A stretch of DNA of 64,000 bases from Deroplatys truncata. Taxonomy: Eukaryota; Arthropoda; Insecta; Mantodea; Mantidae. The notes beneath the pieces are model-generated. The model saw nothing but the letters and a program-made list of their open reading frames with translations, was not told the DNA's origin and made no database searches. The DNA lies in assembly GCA_030765065.1 (NCBI GenBank), contig CM060979.1:109852350-109916349 (forward strand), given 5' to 3'. Below, in pieces: positions 12,491 to 23,526 of the stretch. The position numbers and the translations under genes were made by a program. Numbering within the stretch: the first letter of the stretch is position 1; each line of letters opens with the position of its first letter.

Positions 12491-13379
12491 ATAATCTATC
12501 TAGCCTTATAATCAGACCTGATGTAAGCAAAACAGTTTGTGTCCCTCCGCGTTAGCCTCATGTTCAGCACTTGTAAAAGCAGCCATGTTTATCCCCTTAC
12601 AGACTGCTCATCATTATCGTATGAATGCATAAGAGGGATGAACGACACCACCCAGTATGAAACGAAACAATCTTCTTTTCGAACCACGTTTGATTAAAAT
12701 ATTACTTAAAAATCTATAGATAATATCTTACATTTAAGGTAATATATATATATGATGTGTTTTGGTTTCCGCCGTATCTCAGATTATTTCATGACGTCAT
12801 GTGTTTACATTAAGTCGGGTTCTAAGAGGAGCGATTATAGTAGCATAATTTGCCGTGATTCGCTAAAAACCTCTCGCAACAGCCGCGAAATCTTACTCAC
12901 ACAAGCGAATCACTTAGCACTTAAAGTATCACAAGAGCAGTACGTACCTCTGACGGTACCAGAATGATTTCGATTGCACATTTATTAATTTTAGTTCCGC
13001 CTACATACTATTATTCCCCTTCTGACTTTACATCCTTTGCGGGCCAATATTTAACCCTTCTTCATGCAGATCTCTTAATTTGATGCTAACTGAGCCTTTC
13101 TCTTTTCTCAGAATTTCTTTTACCGCTCTAATTTACAGAATTGATCTACGTGTCTGCGAACGTACTGAGCTTAACTGATTCCCAGAATCTTTAAGCTAAT
13201 GCATTCGCTACTTTGGCTGTCGCAAATGACTTTCGCTAACCTGCCTTCCTAATTACCCGTTTCTCGGACAAATCTTTCAATTCAAGCTTATTATATTATA
13301 CATTGATTTAGTATACGGGAATTAACTCACTATTATTTATTTATTAACTTATTTACTTATTTATATCTCCCGTCAATAA

Positions 13380-14230
13380 TTACGGTATCACGATTAGTGC
13401 AATCTCTACCTCAGGTTGCACCATCTACATGGATAGGTATTTCACATTAATAGAGCTATTAGATTGCCTTCATGCAGATGCAACTTGCCAAGGAACAGAT
13501 ATCATATAAACGGGTCGAGTTTCAAATGACTGAGATTTTTTCTGAAGTAGAATTAAAGATAAAATGTGGAGGAGCATCGGATCAATCTGTACGGGGAATG
13601 GCCAAATTGCCGTTGAAAAATGGTTCAACAATAAGCCAGTAATATTTGCCTCCTCTGCGGAAAGGAAACTGCCAATGGGACCGTATATGCATTGGCTTAA
13701 ACAGAATAGAGTATATGTAACTGTCACTAGACCTCGTATTATTGAAAGCTACAATTCAAATATAGGAGAGATTTTAATGCTGTACAGAATTATAGCTACT
13801 TGTAAAGTGCAAAGACAAGAAAATGGACTGTTCGTCTAATACTTTATGGGTATTTTTTTCTCCTGCGCAGCTGCATGGGTTGAATACAGGAGGGACAAAC
13901 TTGCTCTAAAACTGAAACTCAAAGAAATTATGGATTATCTACAATTCAAAATTATTATTTCAGAATGGCTTATGTATTTACAAAGTGATGTAGATGATCT
14001 AGAGCATTCTTAATAAGAGCAAATAGTTCCACATCGTATAACAAAGAAGCGACAATCTGCAACAGCACATACAAGTGAACCCAAAAGGAAAAATGGAGCA
14101 TCTTATACACCAGAGATTGCAGATCACACCCTTGTAGAACTATTGGTTGTAAAAATATACGAGAAAGAGTATTTTTCTCAGTCTGTAAAATACATTTGTG
14201 CCTGGTGAAAGGTAGTAATTTCAAAATAAG
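13380..14230 (+). pseudogene. piggyBac transposase, second half (broken)
   Basis: From about 13430 the plus strand reads YMDRYFTLIELLDC, containing the second catalytic Asp region (D-x-Y-F-T), interrupted by stops at 13507 and 13531. The open frame 13564-13839 then carries KWFNNKPVIFASSAE and the VTRPRIIESYNSN motif; the usual MGGVDLLD third-Asp motif is damaged to IGEILML. Further on, AAWVEYRRDKLALKLKLKE follows by frame shift, then a Cys-rich tail. A minus-strand open frame of 151 codons over 13970-14425 is only its antisense. Confidence 0.75.
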
Positions 14231-15371
14231 TGTTAAACTTTTTAAAGAGAATTTTTTGGGGAGCCATGAACCATACAGGCTGAACGATACAGGATGAACA
14301 AACAGCATGCAATATTGCCACCCCTTTATTGATCCATTTAAAAGTATGGTCAACAGAGCAAGTTTTGATGAAATAAGACTTTGCTGTTCGTATAAAGAAT
14401 TATTTGGGATCGAGGTTATATGCAAACCGCATAAAGATGCTGAACTTAAATATTTACTTTGGTATTCATCCGAGTTCTCGCTTTTGTGTTAAATTGTTTA
14501 CACAGACGCACATAACGGGCAGCTGTTTCTAAAAAATGATTTTTTATTCAGGGGATCTCCAAATGTGTACTGGCGTTGAAATCGGATTTCTACGTGGTAT
14601 TTCTTATTTCCTCTACTTAATACGTCTAAGCAATAGGGAAAGTAATTAGACCTACAGCTGTTTTCTTCCTAGACCTAATTTCTAAAGATAGATTGGTATT
14701 GAATGTAATAAAGGGAAGTGAGTTAATTGTAAATAATATGAAATGGTATTTTGTTTCCTTAATGTTTTAATTTCATTTATATATTTTGAGGAAGCCCCTG
14801 TTTGGCGAGAAAAACTAAAATTGTTTAGTGTTAGTAAGTTTAGTGAACAGGGCTATTTTAGGGGTGGGGCTTTAAGTTAAACCTGCAGCTTCATTACATT
14901 AATCTTTGTGGTGCCGCTGTGAAGTAAGGAGTAACTGGGTGGCAATTGGATATATTTAGACTTGATGACAACAAATTTTAACTGGTATATTGACGAAATA
15001 TGAAATAATCTTTACATACCAATACCTTTAAACAGATTAAAACAATAGATTCAAGAATGGCAATAAGAATGTTCAAAAGATGCGTTGAATTCCTCTGCCA
15101 TAATCAGCGCATCACAGATATGATTTCAGATTTGTTGTCGGGTTGCGTTAGAAGAGAGACAAACAAAGATGACTGCGCTGCTCAGAAACAAGGACTAGCA
15201 GATGAATTGATAAACCCTAAAACTATAATGTTCTATTAAAACTAGCCCTAACGAATGAGAGCGATACTCTGGATGATGACTATTATTTACCTTTCAATAT
15301 ATTTATCATCAGGTTCCTAACATGCTGGGTATGTTCCAACATAAAATTAGCAAAGTGATATTTTAACTTAC
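14231..15371. other. Intron sequence without recognisable gene
   Basis: No domain or repeat family is recognised. A short plus-strand open frame (15057-15239, 60 codons, polar and Cys-containing) has no identifiable similarity and no splice context that I could defend. Confidence 0.4.
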
Positions 15372-15535
15372 CCCTCTTAATGGATAATTAGAACCAAAAT
15401 TTTGCCAGACACTAACGGCTCCTGTAGGTGCTCCATTGTCACTGCTGAATAAGATAATTGAATTATCCAGCATTCCATTTTGCTTCAGAGCTTTCACTAC
15501 TTTTCCTACTGATTCGTCCAGTTTCCATAACATCG
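15372..15535 (-). CDS. Arylsulfatase exon with SSDNG metal-binding strand
   Basis: The exon is 164 bp. The acceptor GCATTGCAG provides CG to finish the Ala codon, and the donor GTAAGT follows a complete Gly codon. It reads [16 protein letters not shown], the helix after the YAA/YAGM motif, then [15 protein letters not shown]. The Asp-Asn pair of SSDNG binds the active-site calcium in sulfatases. It finishes with NYPLRG, which in arylsulfatase B-type enzymes immediately precedes the K-x-x-x-WEGGVR loop encoded by the following exon. It is open in one frame only, with clean borders. A mariner copy starts about 330 bp upstream of it in the intron (15863). Confidence 0.93.
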
Positions 15536-15862
15536 CTGCAATGCAAATTTATTTTCATTATAAATTATTGGATTTAATAGGTGAGCAAAACTATCAAAGA
15601 TACTTATTCAATCGCTTAATAAAAGTCTTAACCTATTAAAAACATTTTGTTGGGGAGAGTACTTAGGGCAAGTGTCAGCAAATGTCTGCCAAATGGATGA
15701 AACATCAAAAAAATCATTGATGGTAGCTTTGCTTCTTTATAAACGAAAATAAACTAGAAACAATTACGTTATGGACTATTTTGCGCTTTTGACGATAGTT
15801 GCTGAACTTTGGTTGGAAAGACAGCGTTCGTCAGGGACAAAAATGTTTTTAATTTATGTCAA

Positions 15863-17128
15863 GGGTCATTCAATAATTAGTGGCAACATTTGAATTAACA
15901 AGAAGTAAAACATTTTTGGAACAGTCACATTGTTGCTGTGCTCAGAAGTAATCTCCTCCAACATGAATAACCCGTCTCCACACTTTGGGAGATGACGGAT
16001 GCTACCCACAGCGTCTTGTACTAATCTTCGAACAGACTGCTCTACTGCTGCTGTAATTGCCTGTTTGGTTCTAAAGCGAACTCCACTAAGTGGTAATTTC
16101 ATTTTCGCGGAAACTTAAAAATCACATGGGCTCATATCTGAGGAGTACGGGGGATGCTCCAGAATTTCCCAGTTCCATCTGCGAAATAAATTAACCACAG
16201 AAGCAGCTATGTGAGAGCGAGCACCATCGTGTAGCACAATAGGGTCAGAATTCAGGAGATTTGGACGTTTACGACACACAGCTGTTGGTAAATGGTGTTC
16301 CAGAAAACTGCAATACGCACCATTCACACGATTTCCCGCAGGAACTGAATGAGTGATAAGGACACCATCAAAATCATAAGAAACTATGAGCATGACTTTA
16401 AGTGGATCCTGCTCTTGCCGATATTTTTGGCCGTAGGGAATCATTCTACCGCCACTCATTTGATTGTGTCTTCAATTTTGGTTGATAGCATCGTACCCAG
16501 GTTTCATCTAAAGTTATAATACGTCGAGGATAACGCTCGTCTTCACGTCCATAGCGTTCTAAGTGCAATCTCGCTGTTTCCAGTCTCTGCCAAATGTTTT
16601 CCTCTTCAAGATTGTGTGGAACCCATCGAGCGAAGACTTCCCTCAAGTTTAGCTTCTTAAGTATGTGAAGAATCGTAACAAGAGTAATTCCAGCATCCCT
16701 TGCTAGTTCAAAACAAGTCCAAAAACGTTCACTTGCTGATTGCGTTCTGCAAGCTCCAAGGTTGCTGTTTTTTTGTTTTTTTTAACATCTTCCCTACCTC
16801 TGCGAAATGCTGGCACCCGACTAGCCACGGTCACTCTACCACAAGCTTCCAGTAATGTTGCGTGGCACTGTCGAGCATTCTTGCCTCTTGCAATCTGAAT
16901 TTTAGAGAAGCATCTTTGTTCGTATTTACTAAATATTTTAAAGCACTACAGATAACATCGGCAAATTAAACTCACTACAATTATCTTATAAAGATAAGAT
17001 AATTTATCCCTTCAAACTCGCAGATAATACACAACAGATGCTCTTCTTTCTCATTGTTATCAGCTTGTATCATTTACCGCTGACAGCGCCATATACAAAC
17101 ATTGTTGCCACTAATTATTGAATTGCCC
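15863..17128 (-). mobile_element. mariner-family transposon with intact inverted ends
   Basis: The ends are inverted repeats: TCATTCAATAATTAGTGGCA at 15866-15885 and its complement at 17106-17124, with 25 of 26 or so positions matching over the full pair 15863-15888 / 17103-17128. Between them a decayed minus-strand transposase has the mariner signatures TLDETW, VLHDGARSH and EHPPYSSDMSPCDF. The total length of about 1.27 kb is normal for mariner. A TA lies a few bases outside each terminal match, so the exact border may be slightly further out. Confidence 0.9.
15866..16931 (-). pseudogene. mariner (DD34D-type) transposase, broken
   Basis: Reading from 16930 downward, an N-terminal FKIQIARGKNARQCH-like segment is followed by a helix-turn-helix part with stops. 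Then comes an open block (16646-16446) with RRIITLDETWV, where the Asp is the first catalytic residue. The next block (16459-16115) has HDGARSHIA (second Asp) and PPYSSDMSPCDF (third Asp, spacing consistent with DD34D). A frameshift after CDF leads into MKLPLSGVRFRTKQAITAAVEQ (16102-15866). Interrupted frames make it non-functional. The HDNARPH motif of active mariners is changed to HDGARSH. Confidence 0.85.
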
Positions 17129-18365
17129 GTGTACAACAATTTCTGCTTCATACTATGTGTAGGCTAAGACTTAAAAGTTAAATTAGGTTTTAAATGATTA
17201 ATTTCTATGGGCAGGAGTCCAAAGTATGTATCTACGTCCTTATTATGCCGTGATATCCGAAAGTGCTTTAGATTTCTCTCATCTGCTTAATGCAGGTATC
17301 TCCAAGGCCATATCATATACTTTGACGACTACGGCGTTGAAGTTTACAAATGTAATTCAATTCCCCTATATTTTAAATGGCTTGTAGAATAAAAGCACTA
17401 AGGTTTTACTGCTTTGAATCCCAAAAAGGAACAAATCTGATATCGTTCTCTTCTAGTTTTGGAGAAGCATTCATTCATATATATTTTGAAGGTGGCAGTC
17501 AAAAGCGGGCAAGTTCAGTTCTGATCAACACTAAAGTTATATGTGTTTTCTGTGCTCCTACTCATAGTTGTGCATTTATGTCAATCAATCTGAACTATTA
17601 ATCTAAGAAATTATTTCGTTCCAAATTGATAATTCCTACCCTGGCTACCATCTTGATTTACTTTCTCACTGCAAATTGCTTTAATGTAGTCAAATCCATA
17701 TTATTCCATAATGATTTTGATGCCGTAATTATTGATGGGAAGATATAAATAATTACATAAGGAAATGATAGATAAAGAAATAATTACAAGAAATAATTTC
17801 CGTGTATTAAATCAATGCATAATCTAATAAGCTTGAGTTGAAAGATTTGTACGGAAAGAAAAATGTCATTAGCGAGTCAGTTTGCTCAAAGCCATTATCA
17901 ACAGTCGAAGTAGCGAACGCGTTAGTATAAAGATTCCTGGAAAACAGGTTATAAGTTCAGTACGTTTGAACACTCAGGTTCAAAAGTGAGAAATTCTGGA
18001 AAAATAGGTAGAAAATCTGAAAGAGAAATGTAATGTAATTCTCAAAAATGAGGGGAGTACCGCATAGCAATTAGGTAACAGACGCACATGTTATGAGCTT
18101 TTAGTATTGGAGCGCATTTGAAGGGGGAATAATATATAGGCAGAACTTGAGTTAATATAAGGGTGTGTAATTCTAATCGGAGACCCATTCGTTCGTGCGC
18201 ACAGTCTTATCGTGCAATTCGTGCATACATTCGTCTCTCTGGATACTTGTGACAATTCGTGTGTTATTTAAGTGCTCAGTGGCGCGCTTGTGCGAGTAAG
18301 GTTCAGCGGCCATCGCGAGGGGTTTTGCCGGTCACCATCTTAGGATCCACACCAACTTACGCTGC
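17129..18365. other. Intron sequence without recognisable gene
   Basis: This is AT-rich intron. A plus-strand open frame at 17377-17601 (74 codons) shows no known motif. A less AT-rich part at 18180-18360 flanks the repeat X copy and may be an extension of that repeat, but I could not align it with the 12.5-13.4 kb region. Confidence 0.4.
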
Positions 18366-18458
18366 TAATCTGTTTTATTGCGGAAACAGTTATTTCAAAT
18401 CGTAAAATTGATACTGCAGAAGTTAAAAAATATAGTTTCAAGTGCCACAATTTATAAC
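18366..18458 (-). repeat. Dispersed repeat X, interrupted copy, distal part
   Basis: In reverse orientation this block matches 12395-12490: the complement of GTTTTATTGCGGAAACAGTT and neighbouring bases agree at about 88% over 60 bp. It abuts the left end of the inverted-repeat element at 18459. Confidence 0.8.
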
Positions 18459-18590
18459 ACTAGTCTGCATTTTCAAACATTTTGTCACATGATTTCTTAA
18501 AAGTAGGTGTCCTTGAATCGCATTTTTATGCTAATTCCAGAAATAACTTCCGTTTTTTCTATCACGTCAGGTTTTTACACAAAATTAGAA
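18459..18590 (+). repeat. Left terminal inverted repeat of the GERFHQ element
   Basis: It begins ACTAGTCTGCAT and contains TTTTTATGCTAATTCCAGAA (18523-18542) and TTTTTTCTATCACGT (18553-18567). It pairs in inverted orientation with 20650-20774. Confidence 0.75.
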
Positions 18591-18750
18591 GAAATGTTTT
18601 GACAATTTTACTAATGAGCGTAGAAAAGTATTCAAATACCATTTCACACAAGATAAGTTTCTATTCAAGAAACATTTTAAGTATACTCTCAATAACTCCC
18701 CTAATTTATTTCATGACTATATTTTAACAAAACAAGCCAAAATGTTTCAT

Positions 18751-20426
18751 TTAATCTTTTTCAAACTGTCTCTTCTTTGACTTCCTTGCAGATCCTTGAA
18801 GATGACTGTTCCTTCTCAACATCCAACAATAGTCGGCCATCATAGTTTCATTCCATCTCCCCTGGTACCTCCTCTCCATTTCCTTAATATCTTGGTGAAA
18901 ACGTTCACCCTGCTCTTCAGTATAATGTCCAGGATTTTCTGGAAAGTAGTCAATATGTGAATGCAGAAAATGCACATTTACACTCATGTTACAACCCATG
19001 TTCTTGAAATTTTCCAACATTGTTTCGACAATGGCCTTTTAATTAGTATCTTTGTTATTGCCTAAGAAGTTTCAGTAACTGATCGGAAGGCGGTGCATGC
19101 TTCTATTTCTCTCTCATTCATTGTCTTCTCAAAATCTACATCCTTCATCAACTTATTTATTTGAGGACTAACAAAAACTCCAGTTTTTAATTTGTTTTAT
19201 GTAATGAAGGAAAATTTGTTGAAAAGATACTTGAAGCAGGGTCCATCCTGTGGTAGACCCCTTACAAATTGCTTCATCAAGCCCAATTTTATGTGTAGTG
19301 GCGGAAGCAATATATTTTGTCTCTCTACAAACGGTTCGTGCAGGATGTTTTTAGTTCCAGGCAACAAGTTTCTCCGCTGTGGCCATACTTTCACACTCCA
19401 ATGTCTTTGCTTTGCCCGACTGTCCCATTCGCACAGAAAACAAGGCATTTTTGTGAACCCAGCTTGTTGTCCTAATAGTATTCCAATAACTTTGAAATCA
19501 CCTCATATACGCCTTTAGTGTTCCTCGCATTGGATACTTGTTAAAAGCATCTTCATGTTTTCAACTGTCTCTTTCATTTGAACTGAATGTGCGACAGGAA
19601 TGGACCCATACACATTCCCATTATGCAGTAACACGCCTTTCAGGCTCCTCTTTGATGAATCTATAAAAAGTCTCCACTGAGTAGGAACATGTTCAATGCC
19701 ATAAAAGTGCATTAACTCGTTTATGTTATTGCAGTAAACCAAGGACTCGATCTGTGAGAAAAAAGGAACTAGCTCTTGTTCTCTGTGTCTGTACCAAGAG
19801 TTCCTGGTTCCAGAAGATTCTTATTTTTAAGACGGGAGCCTAATAACTCTGCAGATTCCTTAGACAAATTCAAATCACGTACTAGATCATTTAGTTCACT
19901 CTGAGAGAACAGTTGTGGAGTCACGTCATATTCAGGGAGGTAGACATCACCAGAATCGTCTTTGGTGATTGCATGAGGTTCACTTTCAACACCATCTTCT
20001 TGCAAGTTCCCTAAAACAGCTGGAGGAAGAGGAGCAGGCAGATCTTCTCCGTGTGGAACTGGCCTGATGGCTGAAGGAATACTTGGATACACAATGTGTT
20101 TCTTATTTTTCGAATTGCATCCCTGAACAATAATCAAACAGAAATAACAGTCTTTAAGGTTGTCTTTAGGCTCCCTCCACACCATAGGAATTTCAATGGC
20201 ATGCATGATTTCTTTCCTTTTATCCACAATCTTAACCTCTCGACACAAGAGCGGCAAACTGTCTTTGGAGCCCAGGCCTTGTCTTGGTCACAAAGTTTCA
20301 TTTAAAATAAGCATGGTACACTTTTTTCACAAAATCTGTTATATCGGTTCTCTGCTGAAGCACTGCGTAATTTCCACAAATGTAGCAGAAAACATTTTGA
20401 TTGTTCACACACTTGCGTGTAGACAT
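18751..20426 (-). pseudogene. Unnamed zinc-binding, possibly transposase protein (GERFHQ family), about 558 codons, frameshifted
   Basis: The likely start is the ATG at 20426. The N-terminus has VFCYICGNYAV and KLCDQDKAWAPKTVCRSCVE: two CxxC pairs suggesting a zinc-binding domain at about residues 12-65. MVWREPKDNLKDCYFC (about 80-95) adds another CxxC. Then come a PSIPSAIRPVPHG stretch and an acidic linker, followed by LFSQSELNDLVRDLNLSK. The central part has WRLFIDSSKRSLKGVLLHNG, MPCFLCEWDSRA and LLPPLHIKLGLMKQFV. The C-terminal part has HSHIDYFPEN, EEQGERFHQDIKEMERRYQGRW and MMADYCW. At least four frame breaks and several stops separate these blocks. I recall similar uncharacterised proteins from other invertebrates but no functional name. 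The conserved Asp in FIDSSKRS, the Asp in CEWDSRA and the Glu in EQGERFHQ could form a DDE-type site; this is inference. Confidence 0.7.
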
Positions 20427-20649
20427 AATGTATTTATAACTTCAATCACGATATAGTACTGATAATCCAAGCCTCTGATATTAACAATGCCTAAATTACA
20501 AATAGCAATCAGCATCTACAGGTGTAACAACCTAAAGATTACAAGTCTGTATTGAGAAACTTCCCTCCAAGGTGTGATAAATTTCCCTCCGAGAAGTGAT
20601 AAATTTCCCTTTTACAATACTCATCATCTACTGCCTCAACTCTATATTT

Positions 20650-20774
20650 TTGAAGTGAAATTGTGAAAAAACTGTACGTGATAGAAAAAAATTAAAAGCA
20701 GTTCTGAAATCAGCATAAAAAGTGAGTCAGAATCACTTATTAGTTTTCAGTCATCCGATATCATGCAGACTAGT
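20650..20774 (-). repeat. Right terminal inverted repeat of the GERFHQ element
   Basis: The complement begins ACTAGTCTGCATGATATC and includes CACTTTTTATGCTGATTTCA and TTTTTTCTATCACGT, matching the left repeat in order and spacing with scattered differences. Confidence 0.75.
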
Positions 20775-21010
20775 TTAATCAGTTTCATTCTCTATTTTTA
20801 AACGGTCGGCAACTCGCTTCAATACCTCAAGTATCAGATCACATTTAATTTCTCAGTCAATTTAAACTGAGGTTATCCTTTCACACCCAGCCACGCATAC
20901 CCTGGGAGAAAGATCTGGTAACCAACCATTGTAGCAGCCGACAGCAGAATCAACGGCAGATTCTGAAACAAAGGATACTGCTTCAAATCTTGGCGCCTCG
21001 TCGTGGTGCA
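20775..21010 (-). repeat. Dispersed repeat X, interrupted copy, proximal part
   Basis: In reverse orientation this matches 12075-12372, including GAGTTGCCGACCG (complement near 20802-20814), CAGTTTAAATTGACTG and CACGACGAGGCGCCAAG. Further right (21025-21240) there are minus-strand open pieces such as YQHYFDVLLSIP that faintly recall the DxYF/TSxP stretch of piggyBac transposases; I do not rely on this. Confidence 0.7.
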
Positions 21011-21239
21011 ATAGATCGTCATTTTTAAGTATAGAATTTACTTGGAGCTCTAAATGCTGATTTGATTCCATTGTCATGCAGCTTTGAATTAATTTTAAAG
21101 TGAAATCTAACAAATGGTAGTCTTTTTCTATCAAAACCAGACTTTGGTATTGAAAGCAAAACGTCAAAATAATGTTGGTAATTTACTTCAGCATAGTTCA
21201 TCTCAAACATCTGAACAAAAGCGTTTCTGAGTCAGACTT

Positions 21240-23264
21240 TACGCTATAACTGCTATGAAAGATAAGGTAACCCCGATTAATAAAATAGTTAAGGGAATTT
21301 ATAAACTTTGCTTCTGTCTTAAAAGTATAAACGCCTGGACTCCCCATTTACACTGAAAAGTGAATATCTATATAGCTGCATGTAAATACAAAATGTTTTT
21401 TCTTTAAATTTTAGCAGAAAGGCGGAACATTAAAAAATATATATATATATCTGAATATACAAGAATCGAAATTACGTGTTACCATCATTATCTTATGCAA
21501 TCAGAGGTATACCTTTTATTTTATACGTCCATCCTAAAACAATAAACTGGCGTATCTCAAAACATGAGGGTTAACTAAAAGCCAAATGCCTTAACTTGTC
21601 CTGAAATCATAAGCAGTAAGTATCTGGTGTAGTTTCCCGGATACAAGATGTAAAAATGGCACGTAGCCATATAAGATTCGCATTTCAGTTGTTAACAGGA
21701 ATAGGAATACAACTGTGCGCTTCTACTACAACTGATTATTTGAACCTCGCATTGACTACACTGCGATCTAGCGGCCAGCTTGAGATGCAATTAGTACCTA
21801 TCGTTCACAGAATATGGAAGATATGATCGCAAGACAGAATGCTGGTGTGCTTCGTTGTTTAGAAAAGAGTAAACTCTATGTTTAATTTAATGAACCTAAT
21901 TAAACAATAAAACTCAAAGCCGCAAAGTTGTCATGCATGATGACAGTTATTTAAATGAAATAAATAGAAAAAGAACGAGAAAATTGCTGTTCTTGCATTT
22001 CTTCGTGGATATCAACTTACAGTCAACCATTTGCTTCAAAGATCTCAAATTACTTTTGAATGTACATCAAATCAGATTCATTTAGGACAAGCTTTTTATA
22101 TAGTACTGTAGGTAGTGAACCCTGCTGGAAGTAGCCTGCCATTTGCAGCTGGCACTTAAAAGAAGCGTTTTACCTTGCTGTCATTCATGCTGTTGTGGTC
22201 GGATGGCCTCGGTTACTGATATAACTGAATATTATAATACATATAATACCGATGTATAAATTGGTACAAAGATGTGAGAGAGTAATCTCAGAATCTGCAT
22301 GCAAGTCTGCATGGGAAATTTAAGTATAGGACAGGACGATCTGGAGAGAAATTATTAGTGTAGTTTTAGCAAGGCGGCTGTTGCGTCAAAAAAAACAGAA
22401 CAGATGGAAAATGTATTAAGTTGTGTTGATTACCAAAAACTAATACCAAATTTTCTTTAAGCCATCATAGCGCCTTACATATTTGCATTACATTATAGTT
22501 CAGTTACTTAAACTTCTAACCGTACTAAGGGACAAGCTTTGTCTATTCAAAAGGTATTATCAACTAATATTTCAGAGCTATAACTTCAAAATATAGAGAT
22601 AATATCCTGTAAAAATATTGAACCTTATGCTGTACTATACTTAATCAGTAAGCTGGCTCGCTTAAATTCAAGTTCATTGATAAACGCAATATAATAATCC
22701 AGAGATTTTAGTGTGTGGGTTATGACAGCGGCGTTTTGGATATTTTATAGTTAGGAAATAAATTTCTCCAAATGTTTCTTTAGGGATGTTTTCCTACCCT
22801 TCTATATGTTTCTAATGCAATACGCACCATTTGATGAATCTTAAAAATATAGATGATTCTTCTGTAAAAGGTTTTGTCGAACATTTGCTCTTTAGCTTTA
22901 CGTTTATGAAAAAGACTTAACATAATCCTTTGCGGTGAAAAAAAAAACTCCAAGCTTATTCCGAACAATTTTGATGGATATTATGTCGCAGATAGCAAAA
23001 CAGTAACCAAACTTTGGCAACTATAGTTCAGAGGGGTAGACGTCTCTATGCTGCATAGGTTCCATTTACCATAAGATAGCATAAGCTATTGTTTGTGTAA
23101 ACCATCCCACTAAATCCTATATTCTACATCCAATCTCTTCTACTTAAATTAGTTATATGTTGGACAGAATGTTTTACGATTTGGTTTTTGCTCTTACCGT
23201 ACAAAGTGCACTGCTTAATCTACAGTGAAAATACATTTGTGATCTAAACGAAAGCAGAGCTTAC
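21240..23264. other. Intron sequence without recognisable gene
   Basis: This AT-rich intron contains a short (AT)n run at about 21437-21451. No domain, tRNA-like head or inverted end was recognised. Confidence 0.4.
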
Positions 23265-23526
23265 CAGCATAAGTCCTTCTATCAGGATCGGTAATGTAGC
23301 TGAATTTGTCAATAATCTCTTGTGGCGCCTCCAGAAGTTTTCCTCTGTTGCCCGAGTGACACGCAAGATGCGCCAAGTACAGAAACAGGGGTTTGGAGCT
23401 ATTGTGGTTTTCAATGACCCTCACGGATTCTTCAGTCAAAACATCAGTGGCATACTTTCCAGTGTAGTCCCAAGTGGTCTGTAAGTTTCTTCTAAAGTCC
23501 ATTCCATTCAACACTCCCATGTATCG
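23265..23526 (-). CDS. Arylsulfatase exon, central domain
   Basis: This exon has 262 bp (87 codons plus one base). Its acceptor is CATTTTCAG and its donor GTAAGC, ending in phase 1. It begins RYMGVLNGMDFRRNL, then has WDYTGKYATDVLTEE, which matches the arylsulfatase pattern in which a tyrosine-rich start is followed by a helix with a conserved YATD/STxxFT stretch. KPLFLYLAHLACH is the conserved strand that in arylsulfatase B reads LFLYLALQSVH; its His is an active-site position in the family. The exon closes with the D-R-R-T-Y-A segment that precedes the AMV/MLW helix in the next exon. There is no stop or frameshift. It joins the next exon through a split Ala codon (G/CG). Confidence 0.93.

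Larger units (their letters stand above)
11160..14230 (+). mobile_element. piggyBac-like transposon relic, split by a 1.3-kb insertion
   Basis: Two plus-strand blocks of one piggyBac-type transposase are separated by unrelated DNA. Block one (about 11180-12050) ends with the DGLPLDFLVYEGKE segment and LNIGEK. Block two starts near 13380 with YMDRYFTLIELLDCLHA, the next piece expected in piggyBac proteins. It continues with IAVEKWFNNKPVIFASSAE and YVTVTRPRIIESYNSN, and ends with a Cys/His-rich tail (CRTIGCK...CKIHLC-like) near 14130-14210. The intervening 12054-13376 is therefore an insertion, part of which is the repeat described at 12060-12490. Terminal inverted repeats and TTAA duplications were not identified. 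Confidence 0.8.
18459..20774 (-). mobile_element. Unclassified 2.3-kb DNA transposon candidate (GERFHQ element)
   Basis: The unit starts ACTAGTCTGCAT (18459-18470) and ends with the exact complement (20763-20774). Behind each end the DNA stays alignable in inverted orientation for about 125 bp, with shared blocks TTTTTATGCT[A/G]ATT[C/T]CAGA and TTTTTTCTATCACGT. One minus-strand gene fills the middle, with about 290 bp and 350 bp of non-coding DNA on its sides. The flanks on both sides belong to repeat X, whose copy at 12060-12490 lacks the insertion, with a spacer of nearly equal length (about 63 versus 62 bp). The target-site duplication, if any, is at most a few bases and is unresolved. I cannot assign a known superfamily. 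Confidence 0.75.

Noticed and set aside
13970-14425. 151-codon minus-strand frame as a gene
   Set aside because: It is antisense to the Cys-rich tail of the piggyBac relic and shows no motif.
21025-21210. piggyBac transposase piece upstream of repeat X
   Set aside because: Only a short HYFD..LSIP resemblance and no further catalytic or C-terminal motifs in order.
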